A stretch of 64,000 bases of DNA from Pseudomonas chlororaphis (GCF_001921865.1 NZ_MSCT01000019.1:496001-560000); one strand, 5' to 3'. Positions 9,423-19,409 are shown, numbered from the stretch's first letter. Numbers and translations: made by a program. Notes: generated by a model not told the origin, from the letters alone.

Positions 9423-10289
9423 TCAAGGGGCCGCGAACGCGGTCCATAAATGCTGCGCCGCATAACCGCGCCAGGGGCGCCAGGCTTCGGCGCGGGCCAG
9501 CAACTGACGAGCCGTGACCGGCCCGCCTTCCAGCGCCGCCAGGGCATTGAGCAGGCCGACGTCGGCCGCGGGAAACGCATCCGCTTCGCGGAATTGGCGC
9601 AGGGCCACGTAATGCGCGGTCCAGTCGCCAACGCCCCACAGCGCCAGCAAGGCCGACAGGCTGTGCTCGAGATCGGCCTTGGGCGCAAACAGCTGCGGGT
9701 CGTCGAGCACCGCCTGGGCCACGCCGGACAAGGTTCGCCCACGACTGCGCGGCATGCCCAGGCTCGCCAGGTCGGCGCCGGCCATCCGCGCCGGCTCGGG
9801 GAACACATGGCTCAAGCCCGCCGGCGCCGCCACGCAACGCAGCGGCTGGCCGTACTGCGCCACCAGCTTGCCCGCCAGGCGAATGGCCGCGCCCACCGTG
9901 ATCTGCTGCCCCAATACCGCGCGCACCGCCAGCTCGAAGCCGTCCCAGGCGCCGGGCACGCGCAGCCCCGGACGGGCAGCGATCAAACGCGCCAGCAGCG
10001 GGTCGGCGCACAAGTGCCGATGGATCGGTGCCAAGTCAGCGTCCAGGTCCAGCAGACGACGAATGCGCGCCACGATCTGCGCCTTGGCCAGGGGGTCGGG
10101 AAAATCCAGGGTCAGGACCAGCGCCTCGCTGTCGCCCGGGGCCACGCTGAACCAGCCGTGCCCGCCGTCGAAGCTGATGCTGCGCGAATAACGGTCGCCG
10201 CTGACTGTCTCCAGCCCTTCGATGGCCCGCATCCGGAGAAAGTCCAGCATCGCCGGCCAATCGTAAGGTGGCCGATAAACCAGCCTCAC
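9423..10289 (-). CDS. alkA: DNA-3-methyladenine glycosylase II (AlkA)
   Basis: This 288-residue base-excision repair enzyme removes alkylated purines. The N-terminal AlkA beta domain (RPPYDWPAMLDFLRMRAI) precedes the helix-hairpin-helix / GPD segment LLALWGVGDWTAHYVALR, with the catalytic aspartate in AFPAADVGL. GQQITV (helix residues near 140) is also typical. The start is GTG at 10289, which overlaps the TGA of the upstream permease gene by four bases (GTGA), so translation is probably coupled. No Ada-type regulator is nearby. Coupling to an amino-acid antiporter is unexpected. Confidence 0.88.
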   Translation of the reverse strand: MRLVYRPPYDWPAMLDFLRMRAIEGLETVSGDRYSRSISFDGGHGWFSVAPGDSEALVLTLDFPDPLAKAQIVARIRRLLDLDADLAPIHRHLCADPLLARLIAARPGLRVPGAWDGFELAVRAVLGQQITVGAAIRLAGKLVAQYGQPLRCVAAPAGLSHVFPEPARMAGADLASLGMPRSRGRTLSGVAQAVLDDPQLFAPKADLEHSLSALLALWGVGDWTAHYVALRQFREADAFPAADVGLLNALAALEGGPVTARQLLARAEAWRPWRGYAAQHLWTAFAAP

Positions 10290-11713
10290 AGCGACAGCAC
10301 GCCGCTGTACAGGCCATAGGCGGCCAGCGTCGCGCCGACCACCACACAGGCGAAAATGCCTTTTTCGATGCCGGTGAACAGCGGCTCGCCCTGCTCGCGC
10401 TTGGCCTTGGCGAAGAGGATGACCCCCGGAGCGTAGAGCAAGGCCGACAACAGCAAGTACTTGACCCCGCCGGCGTACAACAGCCAGACCGCGTAGCACA
10501 GCGCGACCCCGCCGATGCACAGGTCTTTCATGCGCTCGGCCGACGCGTGTTCGTAGGTCTCGCCCCGCCCGCTGAGCAATACCGCATAGGCCGCCGACCA
10601 CAGGTAAGGCACCAGGATCATCGACGACGCAAGGTAGATCAGGCTGGTGTAGGTCCCGGCGGAAAACAGGGTGATCAGCAGGAACACCTGGATCATGCAG
10701 TTGGTCAGCCACAGGGCGTTGACCGGCACATGGTTGGCGTTCTCGCGGCGCAGGAACTCCGGCATGGTCCGGTCGCGGGCGGTGGCGAACAGGATCTCGG
10801 CGCACAGCAGCGCCCACGACAACAAGGCACCGATCAGGGAAACCGCCAGGCCGACGCTGATCAGCAACGCGCCCCAGGGCCCGACGATGTGCTCCAGCAC
10901 CGCTGCCAGCGACGGATTCTGCAAGGTCGCCAGTTCCGGCTGGCTCATGATCCCCAGCGACAGCACGTTGACCAGCACCAGCAGGGCCAGCACGCCGACG
11001 AAGCCGATCACCGTGGCCCGGCCGACGTCCGCGCGCTTCTCGGCCCGGGCCGAATAGACGCTGGCGCCCTCGATGCCGATGAACACAAAGACCGTGACCA
11101 GCATCATGTTGCGCACCTGGTCCATCACCCCACCGAAGCTCGGGTTGCTGCGCCCCCAGATGTCGCGGGTGAAAATGTCCGCCTTGAACGCCACGGCGGC
11201 AATCACGATGAACATCACCAGCGGCACGATCTTGGCCACGGTGGTCAGCAGGTTGATGAACGCCGCTTCCTTGATCCCACGCAGCACCAAAAAGTGCACG
11301 GCCCACAGCAACACCGAGGCGCAGGCGATGGCGACCGGCGTGTTGCCCTGGCCGAAGATCGGGAAGAAATAGCCCAGGGTGCTGAACAACAACACGAAGT
11401 AGCCGACATTGCCCAGCCAGGCACTGATCCAGTAACCCCAGGCCGACGAAAACCCCATGTAGTCGCCGAACCCCGCCTTGGCATAGGCGTACACCCCCGA
11501 GTCGAGTTCGGGCTTGCGGTTGGCCAGGGTCTGGAACACGAAGGCCAGGGTCAACATGCCCACCGCGGTGATTGCCCAGCCGATCAGGATCGCCCCGGCA
11601 TCCGCGCGGGCCGCCATGTTCTGGGGCAAGGAAAAGATCCCGCCGCCGATCATCGAGCCCACCACCAGGGCGATCAGGGCACCGAGCCGCAGTTTTTGCG
11701 TGGTTTGTGGCAT
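10286..11713 (-). CDS. Basic amino acid antiporter, ArcD paralogue
   Basis: A 475-residue APC-superfamily transporter with about 12-13 membrane helices. It starts with LGALIALVVGSMIGGGIFSLPQNMAA, the APC signature, and is clearly a close paralogue of the divergent arcD at 12162 throughout its length, with the same length. The family exchanges arginine for ornithine (ArcD) or related basic amino acids. It is transcribed away from the arc operon and ends in a GTGA overlap with alkA. Divergence from ArcD in the loops suggests altered specificity or expression, but the substrate is not known. Confidence 0.85.
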   Translation of the reverse strand: MPQTTQKLRLGALIALVVGSMIGGGIFSLPQNMAARADAGAILIGWAITAVGMLTLAFVFQTLANRKPELDSGVYAYAKAGFGDYMGFSSAWGYWISAWLGNVGYFVLLFSTLGYFFPIFGQGNTPVAIACASVLLWAVHFLVLRGIKEAAFINLLTTVAKIVPLVMFIVIAAVAFKADIFTRDIWGRSNPSFGGVMDQVRNMMLVTVFVFIGIEGASVYSARAEKRADVGRATVIGFVGVLALLVLVNVLSLGIMSQPELATLQNPSLAAVLEHIVGPWGALLISVGLAVSLIGALLSWALLCAEILFATARDRTMPEFLRRENANHVPVNALWLTNCMIQVFLLITLFSAGTYTSLIYLASSMILVPYLWSAAYAVLLSGRGETYEHASAERMKDLCIGGVALCYAVWLLYAGGVKYLLLSALLYAPGVILFAKAKREQGEPLFTGIEKGIFACVVVGATLAAYGLYSGVLSL

Positions 11714-12161
11714 GCCTACCTCTGCGTCCAGTCAAATTGTCCGACAACAAACTATATGCAATTAAATACTTTCCACAGCGTGGCAACGAACTAAAAGAGT
11801 CAATTATTTATCTTTTGCGACCCCGTCGACATGACACCGATCACAACATGCTGAATGCATGTGAATTTCAATATGGATAAAGTCCAAGTGCCATCAGCGC
11901 TCGACTGCCCTTATAACTTTTTAACCAGTTGCACATTCTAGAAAGCGAACTAGCTTCAATCTGGCGTCAATGAGAAGACCTGTCATCCAGGCTCATAAAG
12001 CCCTCTGGAATGGTGTTTTCAGGCTCACCTCCCGTTACTGCAAAGACTGCTTAAGTCATTCATTCACAATGGAATGTCGCAATGACCTGATCTAAGTCAG
12101 CTGTTTGAACAGTGCGCAGATTTACTCTGACATCTCTCTTCTCCTGCAATGGAGTCACGCA
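11714..12161. other. Intergenic region between divergent antiporter genes
   Basis: These 448 bases contain no convincing gene and are more AT-rich than the flanks. The right end holds the ANR-type box and probable arcD promoter described separately. The left part should hold the promoter of the minus-strand antiporter, which I could not define. Confidence 0.6.
12087..12100 (+). promoter_or_regulatory. ANR/FNR-type box and promoter for arcDABC
   Basis: CTGAT-CTAA-GTCAG matches 8 of 10 positions of the ANR/FNR consensus TTGAT-N4-ATCAA and is itself symmetric. If it acts from -41.5, transcription would start near 12135, and TACTCT at 12123-12128 would be the -10. ANR control of the arginine deiminase operon is established in P. 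aeruginosa; this site is inferred from sequence. Confidence 0.6.
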
Positions 12162-13589
12162 ATGTCTGACACTCCCGGAAAACTACGACTTGGTGCGTTA
12201 GTCGCCTTGGTAGTCGGCTCGATGATCGGTGGCGGGATCTTTTCGTTGCCACAAAACATGGCAGCAAGTGCCGATGTAGGCGCTGTTCTTATTGGTTGGG
12301 CCATTACCGCTGTCGGTATGTTGACGCTGGCCTTCGTGTTCCAGACCCTGGCCAACCGCAAACCCGATCTGGACGGCGGCGTTTACGCCTACGCCAAGGC
12401 AGGGTTCGGTGACTACATGGGCTTCTCGTCGGCCTGGGGCTACTGGATCAGTGCCTGGCTGGGCAACGTGGGGTACTTCGTACTCTTGTTCAGCACCCTG
12501 GGCTACTTCTTCCCGATCTTCGGCGAGGGGAACACGCCTGCCGCGGTGATCGGCGCCTCGGTGCTGCTGTGGGCCGTGCACTTTTTGGTGCTGCGCGGCA
12601 TCAAGGAAGCAGCGTTCATCAACCTGGTGACCACGGTCGCCAAGGTGGTGCCTCTGCTGCTGTTCGTGCTGATCGCGCTGTTCGCCTTCAAGCTGGACAT
12701 CTTCACCGCGGATATCTGGGGCATGAAGAACCCTGACCTGGGCAGCGTGATGAACCAGGTGCGCAACATGATGCTGGTCACCGTCTGGGTGTTCATCGGC
12801 ATCGAAGGCGCGAGCATCTTCTCTTCCCGCGCGGAAAAACGCTCCGACGTGGGCAAGGCCACCGTGATCGGCTTCATCACCGTGCTGCTGTTCCTGGTGC
12901 TGGTGAACGTGCTGTCGCTGGGCATCATGACCCAGCCGGAACTGGCGAAACTGCAGAACCCGTCGATGGCCGCGGTGCTGGAGCATGTGGTCGGCCACTG
13001 GGGCGCGGTGCTGATCAGCGTCGGCCTGATCATCTCGCTGCTGGGGGCGCTGCTGTCGTGGGTGCTGCTGTGCGCGGAGATCATGTTCGCCGCGGCCAAG
13101 GACCACACCATGCCGGAGTTCTTGCGCCGCGAGAACGCCAACCACGTACCGGTCAACGCCCTGTGGCTGACCAATGCCATGGTGCAGATTTTCCTGGTCA
13201 TCACCCTGTTCTCGGCCAGCACCTACCTGTCGCTGATCTATCTCGCCACCTCGATGATCCTGGTGCCCTACCTGTGGTCGGCGGCCTATGCGGTGCTGCT
13301 GGCGGTGCGCGGCGAAACCTACGAAGCGGCCCTGGCCGAACGCAAGAAAGACCTGTTCATCGGCGCCATCGCCCTGGTCTACGCGATCTGGCTGCTGTAC
13401 GCCGGCGGGGTCAAGTACCTGCTGCTCTCCGCCCTGCTCTATGCCCCCGGCGCGATCCTGTTCGCCAAGGCCAAGCTGGAGTTGGGCAAACCGATTTTCA
13501 CCAACGTCGAGAAGCTGATTTTCGCCGCAGTGGTCATAGGCGCCCTCGCGGCCGCCTACGGTCTCTACGACGGCTTCCTGACCCTGTAA
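12162..13589 (+). CDS. arcD: Arginine:ornithine antiporter ArcD
   Basis: First gene of the arginine deiminase operon, 475 residues, with the APC signature LGALVALVVGSMIGGGIF at the N-terminus and about 12-13 membrane helices. It imports arginine and exports ornithine, coupling uptake to the deiminase pathway without energy cost. The ATG at 12162 has GGAG at 12151-12154; an upstream TTG at 12105 is rejected because it adds a non-homologous tail and lies before the predicted transcription start. arcA follows after 42 bp. A paralogue is transcribed divergently at 11713. Confidence 0.93.
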   Translation: MSDTPGKLRLGALVALVVGSMIGGGIFSLPQNMAASADVGAVLIGWAITAVGMLTLAFVFQTLANRKPDLDGGVYAYAKAGFGDYMGFSSAWGYWISAWLGNVGYFVLLFSTLGYFFPIFGEGNTPAAVIGASVLLWAVHFLVLRGIKEAAFINLVTTVAKVVPLLLFVLIALFAFKLDIFTADIWGMKNPDLGSVMNQVRNMMLVTVWVFIGIEGASIFSSRAEKRSDVGKATVIGFITVLLFLVLVNVLSLGIMTQPELAKLQNPSMAAVLEHVVGHWGAVLISVGLIISLLGALLSWVLLCAEIMFAAAKDHTMPEFLRRENANHVPVNALWLTNAMVQIFLVITLFSASTYLSLIYLATSMILVPYLWSAAYAVLLAVRGETYEAALAERKKDLFIGAIALVYAIWLLYAGGVKYLLLSALLYAPGAILFAKAKLELGKPIFTNVEKLIFAAVVIGALAAAYGLYDGFLTL

Positions 13590-13631
13590 TCGCAAGATTG
13601 TGTTTCTTACTACCTCTGGAGGATCACTGTA

Positions 13632-14888
13632 ATGACCACGGAAAAAGTTAAGTACGGCGTCCATTCCGAAGCCGGCAAACTGCGCAAAGTCATGGTTTGC
13701 TCCCCAGGCCTGGCCCATCAGCGGCTGACTCCGAACAACTGCGACGAACTGCTGTTCGATGATGTGATCTGGGTCAACCAGGCCAAGCGCGACCATTTCG
13801 ACTTCGTCACCAAAATGCGCGAGCGCGGGATCGAAGTCCTGGAAATGCACAACCTGCTGACCGATACCATCCAGAACCCCGAAGCCCTGAAATGGATCCT
13901 GGATCGCAAGATCACCCCCGACACCGTCGGCGTCGGCCTGACCAACGAAGTGCGCAGCTGGCTCGAAGGCCTGGAGCCGCGCAAGCTCGCCGAGTTCCTG
14001 ATCGGCGGCGTGGCCGGCGAGGACCTGCCGGAAAGCGAAGGCGCCAGCGTGATCAAGATGTACCGCGACTACCTGGGCCACTCCAGCTTCCTGCTGCCGC
14101 CGTTGCCCAACACCCAGTTCACCCGCGACACCACTTGCTGGATCTATGGCGGCGTGACGCTGAACCCGATGTACTGGCCAGCCCGCCGCCAGGAAACCCT
14201 GCTGGCCAGCGCCATCTATAAATTCCACCCCGAGTTCACCCACGCCGAATTCGACATCTGGTACGGCGACCCGGACAAGGATCACGGCCAGGCCACTCTC
14301 GAGGGCGGTGACGTCATGCCGATCGGCAATGGCGTGGTGCTGATCGGCATGGGCGAGCGCTCCTCGCGCCAGGCCATCGGCCAGCTCGCGCAATCCCTGT
14401 TCGCCAAGGGCGCGGTGGAAAAAGTGGTAGTGGCCGGCCTGCCGAAATCCCGCGCGGCGATGCACCTGGATACCGTGTTCAGCTTCTGCGACCGCGACCT
14501 GGTCACGGTCTTCCCGGAAGTGGTCAAGGAAATCGTGCCGTTCGTCATCCGCCCTGACAGCAGCAAGCCCTATGGCATGGACGTGCGACGGGAGAACAAA
14601 TCCTTCCTCGACGTCGTGGCCGAGTCCCTGAACCTCAAGCAACTGCGCGTGGTGGAAACCGGCGGCAACAGCTTCGCCGCCGAGCGCGAGCAGTGGGACG
14701 ACGGCAACAACGTGGTGGCCCTGGAACCGGGCGTGGTCATCGGCTATGACCGCAACACCTACACCAACACCCTGCTGCGCAAGGCCGGCGTGGAAGTGAT
14801 CACCATCAGCGCCGGCGAACTGGGCCGCGGCCGCGGCGGCGGCCACTGCATGACCTGCCCGATCGTGCGCGACCCGATCGACTACTAA
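13632..14888 (+). CDS. arcA: Arginine deiminase ArcA
   Basis: Hydrolyses L-arginine to citrulline and ammonia, the first step of anaerobic ATP production from arginine. It is 418 residues, the usual length. The catalytic cysteine is Cys406 in [11 protein letters not shown] at the C-terminus; the guanidinium-binding segment [11 protein letters not shown] and the catalytic-triad region [12 protein letters not shown] are present. AGGAGG-like sequence (TGGAGGATC) precedes the ATG. Arginine is delivered by ArcD and citrulline passes to ArcB. Confidence 0.97.
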   Translation: MTTEKVKYGVHSEAGKLRKVMVCSPGLAHQRLTPNNCDELLFDDVIWVNQAKRDHFDFVTKMRERGIEVLEMHNLLTDTIQNPEALKWILDRKITPDTVGVGLTNEVRSWLEGLEPRKLAEFLIGGVAGEDLPESEGASVIKMYRDYLGHSSFLLPPLPNTQFTRDTTCWIYGGVTLNPMYWPARRQETLLASAIYKFHPEFTHAEFDIWYGDPDKDHGQATLEGGDVMPIGNGVVLIGMGERSSRQAIGQLAQSLFAKGAVEKVVVAGLPKSRAAMHLDTVFSFCDRDLVTVFPEVVKEIVPFVIRPDSSKPYGMDVRRENKSFLDVVAESLNLKQLRVVETGGNSFAAEREQWDDGNNVVALEPGVVIGYDRNTYTNTLLRKAGVEVITISAGELGRGRGGGHCMTCPIVRDPIDY

Positions 14889-14902
14889 TCAATTAACCAC
14901 AA

Positions 14903-15044
14903 CCCGACGCTGTGAAAGCGTAGCGAGCGCAGGAAAGACAAGGCAAAAACAGGCGAGGAAGCGGAGTCTACTGGTTGTAAATGAGCATTCCGAGCCTGTT
15001 TTTAACGCAGTATTTCCAAGCGCAGTAGCTTTCACAGTGTCGGG
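14903..15044 (+). repeat. 142-nt foldback element between arcA and arcB
   Basis: The outer arms CCCGACGCTGTGAAAGC (14903-14919) and GCTTTCACAGTGTCGGG (15028-15044) pair with one mismatch. An inner perfect 10-bp stem joins AAAAACAGGC (14945-14954) to GCCTGTTTTT (14994-15003), and GCGCAGGAAA / TTTCCAAGCGC can pair between them. The element fills almost the whole gap and its right arm touches the arcB ribosome binding site GGAAGGAG (15043-15050). It could be a mobile repeat, an RNA processing site or a translational control structure. Confidence 0.75.
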
Positions 15045-15057
15045 AAGGAGAATCATC

Positions 15058-16068
15058 ATGGCTTTCAATATCCACAACCGTAACCTGCTCAGCCTCGAAC
15101 ACCACACCCCGCGCGAGCTGCGCTACCTGCTCGACCTGTCCCGCGACCTCAAGCGCGCCAAGTACACCGGCACCGAGCAGCAGCACCTCAAGGGCAACAA
15201 CATCGCGCTGATCTTCGAGAAGACCTCGACCCGCACCCGCTGCGCCTTCGAGGTGGCCGCCTACGACCAGGGCGCCAACGTTACCTACATCGACCCGAAC
15301 TCGTCGCAGATCGGCCACAAGGAAAGCATGAAGGACACCGCCCGCGTGCTGGGGCGCATGTACGACGCCATCGAGTACCGCGGCTTCAAGCAGGAGATCG
15401 TCGAAGAGCTGGCGAAATTCGCCGGGGTCCCGGTGTTCAACGGCCTGACCGACGAATACCACCCGACCCAGATGATCGCCGACGTGCTGACCATGCGCGA
15501 ACACGCCGACAAGCCGATCCACGACATCAGCTACGCCTACCTGGGCGATGCCCGCAACAACATGGGCAACTCGCTGCTGCTGGTGGGCGCCAAGCTCGGC
15601 ATGGACGTGCGCATCTGCGCGCCGAAGGCCCTGTGGCCCCATGACGACCTGGTCGAGCGTTGCAAAAAATACGCAGCCGAAAGCGGTGCCCGCATCACCC
15701 TCACCGACGACCCGAAAGCCGCGGTCAAGGGCGTCGACTTCATCCACACCGACGTCTGGGTCTCCATGGGCGAACCGGTGGAAGCCTGGGCCGAGCGCAT
15801 CCAGCAACTGCTGCCGTACCAGGTCAACACCGAGCTGATGAAGGCCACCGGCAACCCGCGGACCAAGTTCATGCACTGCCTGCCGGCGTTCCACAACAGC
15901 GACACCAAGGTCGGCAAGCAGATCGCCGAGCAGTATCCGCACCTGGCCAACGGCATCGAAGTCACCGACGACGTGTTCGAGTCGCCGGCCTGCATCGCCT
16001 TCGAGCAGGCGGAAAACCGCATGCACACCATCAAGGCGATCCTGGTCTCGACCCTGGCTGACCTGTAA
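15058..16068 (+). CDS. arcB: Ornithine carbamoyltransferase, catabolic (ArcB)
   Basis: Phosphorolyses citrulline to ornithine and carbamoyl phosphate. It is 336 residues long. [16 protein letters not shown] is the carbamoyl-phosphate-binding STRTR motif; [12 protein letters not shown] and MHCLPAFHN (ornithine-binding HCLP) are present. The position in arcDABC and the [20 protein letters not shown] start mark it as the catabolic enzyme rather than ArgF. The ATG at 15058 has a strong GGAAGGAG site directly after the arcA-arcB foldback element; a GTG at 15037 lies within that element's arm and is rejected. Confidence 0.96.
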   Translation: MAFNIHNRNLLSLEHHTPRELRYLLDLSRDLKRAKYTGTEQQHLKGNNIALIFEKTSTRTRCAFEVAAYDQGANVTYIDPNSSQIGHKESMKDTARVLGRMYDAIEYRGFKQEIVEELAKFAGVPVFNGLTDEYHPTQMIADVLTMREHADKPIHDISYAYLGDARNNMGNSLLLVGAKLGMDVRICAPKALWPHDDLVERCKKYAAESGARITLTDDPKAAVKGVDFIHTDVWVSMGEPVEAWAERIQQLLPYQVNTELMKATGNPRTKFMHCLPAFHNSDTKVGKQIAEQYPHLANGIEVTDDVFESPACIAFEQAENRMHTIKAILVSTLADL

Positions 16069-16078
16069 ATCCGACGTC

Positions 16079-16105
16079 GGGGCCGATCGCCTGGCGATCG
16101 GCCCC
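16079..16105 (+). repeat. Strong hairpin between arcB and arcC
   Basis: GGGGCCGATCGC (16079-16090) pairs with GCGATCGGCCCC (16094-16105) across a three-base loop. No T-run follows, so it is more likely an mRNA processing or stability structure inside the operon than a terminator. A half REP unit (TGTAGGAGCGAGG...) follows at 16111. Confidence 0.65.
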
Positions 16106-16212
16106 CAATCTGTAGGAGCGAGGCTTGCCCGCGATGGCGTCACACCTGACACCACACGATCGCCGGCAAGCCGCGCGCCCACGGGATCACCGAATTCTGG
16201 AAGGAATGCATT

Positions 16213-17142
16213 ATGCGTATCGTCGTTGCACTGGGCGGTAACGCCCTCCTGCGCCGTGGTGAACCCATGACCGCGGACAATCAACGCGCCAATATCCGGA
16301 TCGCCACCGAACAGATCGCCAAGATCCACCCTGGCAACCAGCTGGTCATCGCCCACGGCAACGGTCCGCAAGTCGGCCTGCTGTCGTTGCAGGCGGCGGC
16401 CTACACCTCGGTATCGCCGTACCCGCTGGACGTGCTCGGCGCCGAAACCGAAGGCATGATCGGCTACATCATCGAACAGGAACTGGGCAACCTGCTGGAC
16501 TTCGAAGTGCCCTTCGCCACCTTGCTGACCCAGGTCGAAGTCGACGCCAAGGACCCCGCGTTCCAGAACCCGACCAAGCCCATCGGCCCGGTCTACAGCA
16601 AGGAAGAAGCGGAAAGACTCGCCAAGGAAAAAGGCTGGGCCATCGCCCCCGACGGCGACAAGTACCGCCGCGTGGTGGCCAGCCCGAAACCCAAGCGCAT
16701 CTTCGAGATCCGCCCGATCAAGTGGCTGCTGGACAAGAGCAGCATCGTGATCTGCGCCGGCGGTGGCGGTATCCCGACCATGTACGGCGAGGACGGCAAA
16801 CTCAGGGGCATCGAGGCCGTCATCGACAAGGACCTGTGCTCGGCGCTGCTGGCCGAACAGCTGGAAGCCGACCTGCTGGTGATCGCCACCGACGTCAACG
16901 CGGCCTTTATCGACTGGGGCAAGCCGTCGCAGAAAGCCATCGCCCAGGCGCACCCGGACGAAATGGAAAAACTCGGCTTCGCCGCCGGCTCTATGGGACC
17001 CAAGGTCCAGGCGGCCTGCGAGTTCGCCCGCCACACTGGAAAAGTCGCGGTGATCGGTTCACTCTCGGATATCGAGGCGATTGTCCAGGGCAAGGCCGGC
17101 ACCCGCATCAGCACGGCCAAACCGGGCATCACTTACCTATAA
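16213..17142 (+). CDS. arcC: Carbamate kinase ArcC
   Basis: Makes ATP from ADP and carbamoyl phosphate, the energy-yielding last step of the arginine deiminase pathway. The 309-residue protein carries the amino-acid kinase fold signatures [15 protein letters not shown] at the N-terminus, [13 protein letters not shown] near 50-62, and [12 protein letters not shown] near 180. Its ATG has AAGGAA upstream. It closes the arcDABC operon. Confidence 0.96.
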   Translation: MRIVVALGGNALLRRGEPMTADNQRANIRIATEQIAKIHPGNQLVIAHGNGPQVGLLSLQAAAYTSVSPYPLDVLGAETEGMIGYIIEQELGNLLDFEVPFATLLTQVEVDAKDPAFQNPTKPIGPVYSKEEAERLAKEKGWAIAPDGDKYRRVVASPKPKRIFEIRPIKWLLDKSSIVICAGGGGIPTMYGEDGKLRGIEAVIDKDLCSALLAEQLEADLLVIATDVNAAFIDWGKPSQKAIAQAHPDEMEKLGFAAGSMGPKVQAACEFARHTGKVAVIGSLSDIEAIVQGKAGTRISTAKPGITYL

Positions 17143-17205
17143 AAAAGCCACTCCGGGGGCAGATCCAGAGTCTGTCCCTGTCCCATGCCTTGAAAGGAGA
17201 GAGCC

Positions 17206-17568
17206 ATGGCCCAGTTCGAACCCGGTCATCTACACATCGAGCGACATGCGCTGACCAAGGACGATGTCAGCTACAACATCTGCATCGACTACGAGGTCGC
17301 GCAAGATCCCAAGGAAGGCAAGGGGATGCAGTTCAAAATGCACGGAACGATCCAGGGCAAGGAGGTCAACGAACCGTTCTTCCTGCCCAAGGATCAGGCT
17401 TACAACTTCGCCAGCAACGTGACGAAAATCGCCGAGAACTATGGGATTCCCAAGGCCCTGAGCAGCATCGGTTCGCTGCACAAGTACTACGACGCGATGT
17501 TCGAGGATGTGCGGGTGCAGTTGAATATGAAATCCGGCGACCCGGTGAAGCCCGAACACCTGGAGTGA
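17206..17568 (+). CDS. Conserved hypothetical protein (DUF5064-like)
   Basis: A 120-residue soluble protein with no signal peptide or membrane segment, starting MAQFEPGHLHIERHALT. It resembles a small Pseudomonas-restricted family annotated DUF5064; this assignment is from memory of the N-terminal pattern. A strong AAAGGAGAGA precedes the ATG. It lies 63 bp after arcC in the same direction with no terminator seen between, so it may be the last gene of the arc transcript. Function is unknown. Confidence 0.75.
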   Translation: MAQFEPGHLHIERHALTKDDVSYNICIDYEVAQDPKEGKGMQFKMHGTIQGKEVNEPFFLPKDQAYNFASNVTKIAENYGIPKALSSIGSLHKYYDAMFEDVRVQLNMKSGDPVKPEHLE

Positions 17569-17585
17569 TTCCCTGTCCGCTTACG

Positions 17586-17688
17586 TGTAGGAGAGAGGCT
17601 TGCCCGCGAAAGTCGTCGACGATGACGCGGGAAGCCTGATCCGCCGCGGCGTCCTCAAGCTCATCGCGAGCAAGCTTCGCTCCTACAC
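17586..17688. repeat. REP doublet (inverted pair)
   Basis: A slightly degenerate unit (TGTAGGAGAGAGGCTTGCCCG) at 17586 faces a canonical inverted unit (ATCGCGAGCAAGCTTCGCTC) ending at 17688. It separates the arc cluster from gcsR. Confidence 0.8.
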
Positions 17689-17780
17689 AAGCCCTGGCAG
17701 ACCGTACGGCGCATTTCACCAAACCCCTCCCGCCAAGGCATACTTGCCACCCTCCGTTTTCCAGAACCGTCAGCCACCCC

Positions 17781-19289
17781 ATGCGTATCCACGTCAGTTT
17801 CATCGACCGCGTCGGCATCACCCAGGAAGTCCTGGCCCTGCTCGGTGGACGCAACCTCAATCTGGATGCGGTGGAAATGGTTCCCCCCAACGTCTACATC
17901 GACGCTCCGACCCTCAGCCCGCAGGTGCTGGAAGAATTGCGCGACGCGCTGTTCAGCGTGCGCGGCGTGCAGGCGGTGACCGTGGTCGACATTCTCCCCG
18001 GCCAGCGCCGCCACCTGCAGCTCGATGCCCTGCTGGCGGCCATGACCGACCCGGTGCTGGCCCTGGACAGCGCCGGCAAGGTGCTGCTGGCCAACCCGGC
18101 GCTGATTGCCCTCTACGGCCGCGAACCGGCCGGGGAAAGCGTCGCCGAGCTGTTCGACGATCCGGCATTGCTGGACACCCTGCTGGAACAGGGTTTTCGC
18201 CTGCCCCTGCGGGAAATCACCCTCAATGGCCAGACCCTGTTGCTGGACGCTACGCCGATCACCGACGCCGGCGCGCTGCTGACGTTGTATCAGCCCAACC
18301 GCATCGGCGAGCGGCTGTCGGCGCTGCACCATGACCATGCCGAGGGTTTCGACGCCCTGCTCGGCGAATCACCGGCCATCCGCACCCTCAAGGCCCGCGC
18401 CCAGCGTGTCGCCGCGCTGGACGCGCCGCTGCTGATCCAGGGCGAAACCGGCACCGGCAAGGAACTGGTGGCCCGCGCCTGCCACGCCATCAGCGCGCGG
18501 CACAATGCGCCGTTCCTCGCGCTGAACTGCGCTGCCCTGCCGGAAAACCTCGCCGAAAGCGAGCTGTTCGGGTATGCCCCCGGGGCCTTTACCGGCGCCC
18601 AGCGCGGCGGCAAGCCGGGGCTGATGGAGCTGGCCAACCAGGGCACGGTGTTTCTCGACGAGATCGGCGAGATGTCGCCTTACCTGCAGGCCAAGCTGTT
18701 GCGGTTTCTCAACGACGGCAGCTTCCGCCGGGTCGGCGGCGACCGCGAGATCAAGGTCAATGTACGCATCCTCAGCGCCACCCACCGCAACCTGGAAAAG
18801 ATGGTCGCCGAAGGCAGTTTCCGCGAAGACCTGTTCTATCGCCTGAACGTGCTGAATGTGGAAGTCCCGCCGCTGCGCGAGCGCGGCCAGGACATCCTGC
18901 TGCTGGCGCGCTATTTCATGCAGCAAGCCTGCGCGCAAATCCAGCGCCCGATCTGCCGCCTGGCGCCCGGCACCTACCCGGCGCTGCTGGACAACCGCTG
19001 GCCCGGCAACGTGCGCCAGTTGCAGAACGTGATCTTCCGCGCGGCGGCGATCTGCGAAAGCAGCCTGGTGGACATCGGCGACCTGGACATCGCCGGCACC
19101 TCGGTGGCACGCCAGAACGACAGCGAAGTCGAAAGCCTGGAACAGGCCGTCGAAGAGTTCGAGAAGGCGCTGCTCGAGGGCCTCTACGTCAACTACCCCT
19201 CGACCCGCCAGCTCGCCAGCCGCCTGCAGACCTCCCACACCGCCATCGCCCATCGCCTGCGCAAATACGGCATCCCCAACAAGCCCTGA
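17781..19289 (+). CDS. gcsR: TyrR-like sigma-54 activator GcsR (glycine-responsive)
   Basis: A 502-residue enhancer-binding protein with an N-terminal ACT domain (residues 1-70, [21 protein letters not shown]), a PAS domain (about 78-150), an AAA+ domain with Walker A GETGTGKE at 221-228 and an intact sigma-54 contact loop GAFTGA at 268-273, and a C-terminal TyrR-type helix-turn-helix ([22 protein letters not shown]). In P. aeruginosa GcsR activates the glycine cleavage operon in response to glycine. Here it lies directly upstream of gcvHP-sdaA-gcvT, and three sites resembling its binding sequence precede gcvH, supporting the assignment over PhhR. Confidence 0.9.
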   Translation: MRIHVSFIDRVGITQEVLALLGGRNLNLDAVEMVPPNVYIDAPTLSPQVLEELRDALFSVRGVQAVTVVDILPGQRRHLQLDALLAAMTDPVLALDSAGKVLLANPALIALYGREPAGESVAELFDDPALLDTLLEQGFRLPLREITLNGQTLLLDATPITDAGALLTLYQPNRIGERLSALHHDHAEGFDALLGESPAIRTLKARAQRVAALDAPLLIQGETGTGKELVARACHAISARHNAPFLALNCAALPENLAESELFGYAPGAFTGAQRGGKPGLMELANQGTVFLDEIGEMSPYLQAKLLRFLNDGSFRRVGGDREIKVNVRILSATHRNLEKMVAEGSFREDLFYRLNVLNVEVPPLRERGQDILLLARYFMQQACAQIQRPICRLAPGTYPALLDNRWPGNVRQLQNVIFRAAAICESSLVDIGDLDIAGTSVARQNDSEVESLEQAVEEFEKALLEGLYVNYPSTRQLASRLQTSHTAIAHRLRKYGIPNKP

Positions 19290-19301
19290 AGCAGACTGCT
19301 C

Positions 19302-19409
19302 TTTTGTAGGAGCGAAGCTTGCTCGCGATGAACGTGAGAACGCCGCATGACTGCTGAGGCACCGCGTCGTCCTTGAGAGCTATCGCGAGCAAGCTTCGCT
19401 CCTACAAAA
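19302..19409. repeat. REP doublet with perfect 28-bp arms
   Basis: The arm starting TTTTGTAGGAGCGAAGCTTG at 19302 is repeated exactly inverted at 19382-19409. It separates gcsR from its target promoter and may help end gcsR transcription. Confidence 0.88.

Noticed and set aside
9423-11786. 787-codon minus-strand frame suggesting a fusion of AlkA with an Arg-rich N-terminal half
   Set aside because: The first two thirds read through the antiporter gene in the wrong frame. The real antiporter stop and a GTG start for alkA overlap by four bases.
12198-14846. 882-codon antisense frame opposite arcD-arcA
   Set aside because: Shadow of two well-supported genes, with repetitive His/Gln/Val-rich composition.
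16079-16105. Hairpin after arcB considered as an operon terminator
   Set aside because: No T-run follows and arcC continues the pathway; more likely a processing or stability structure.
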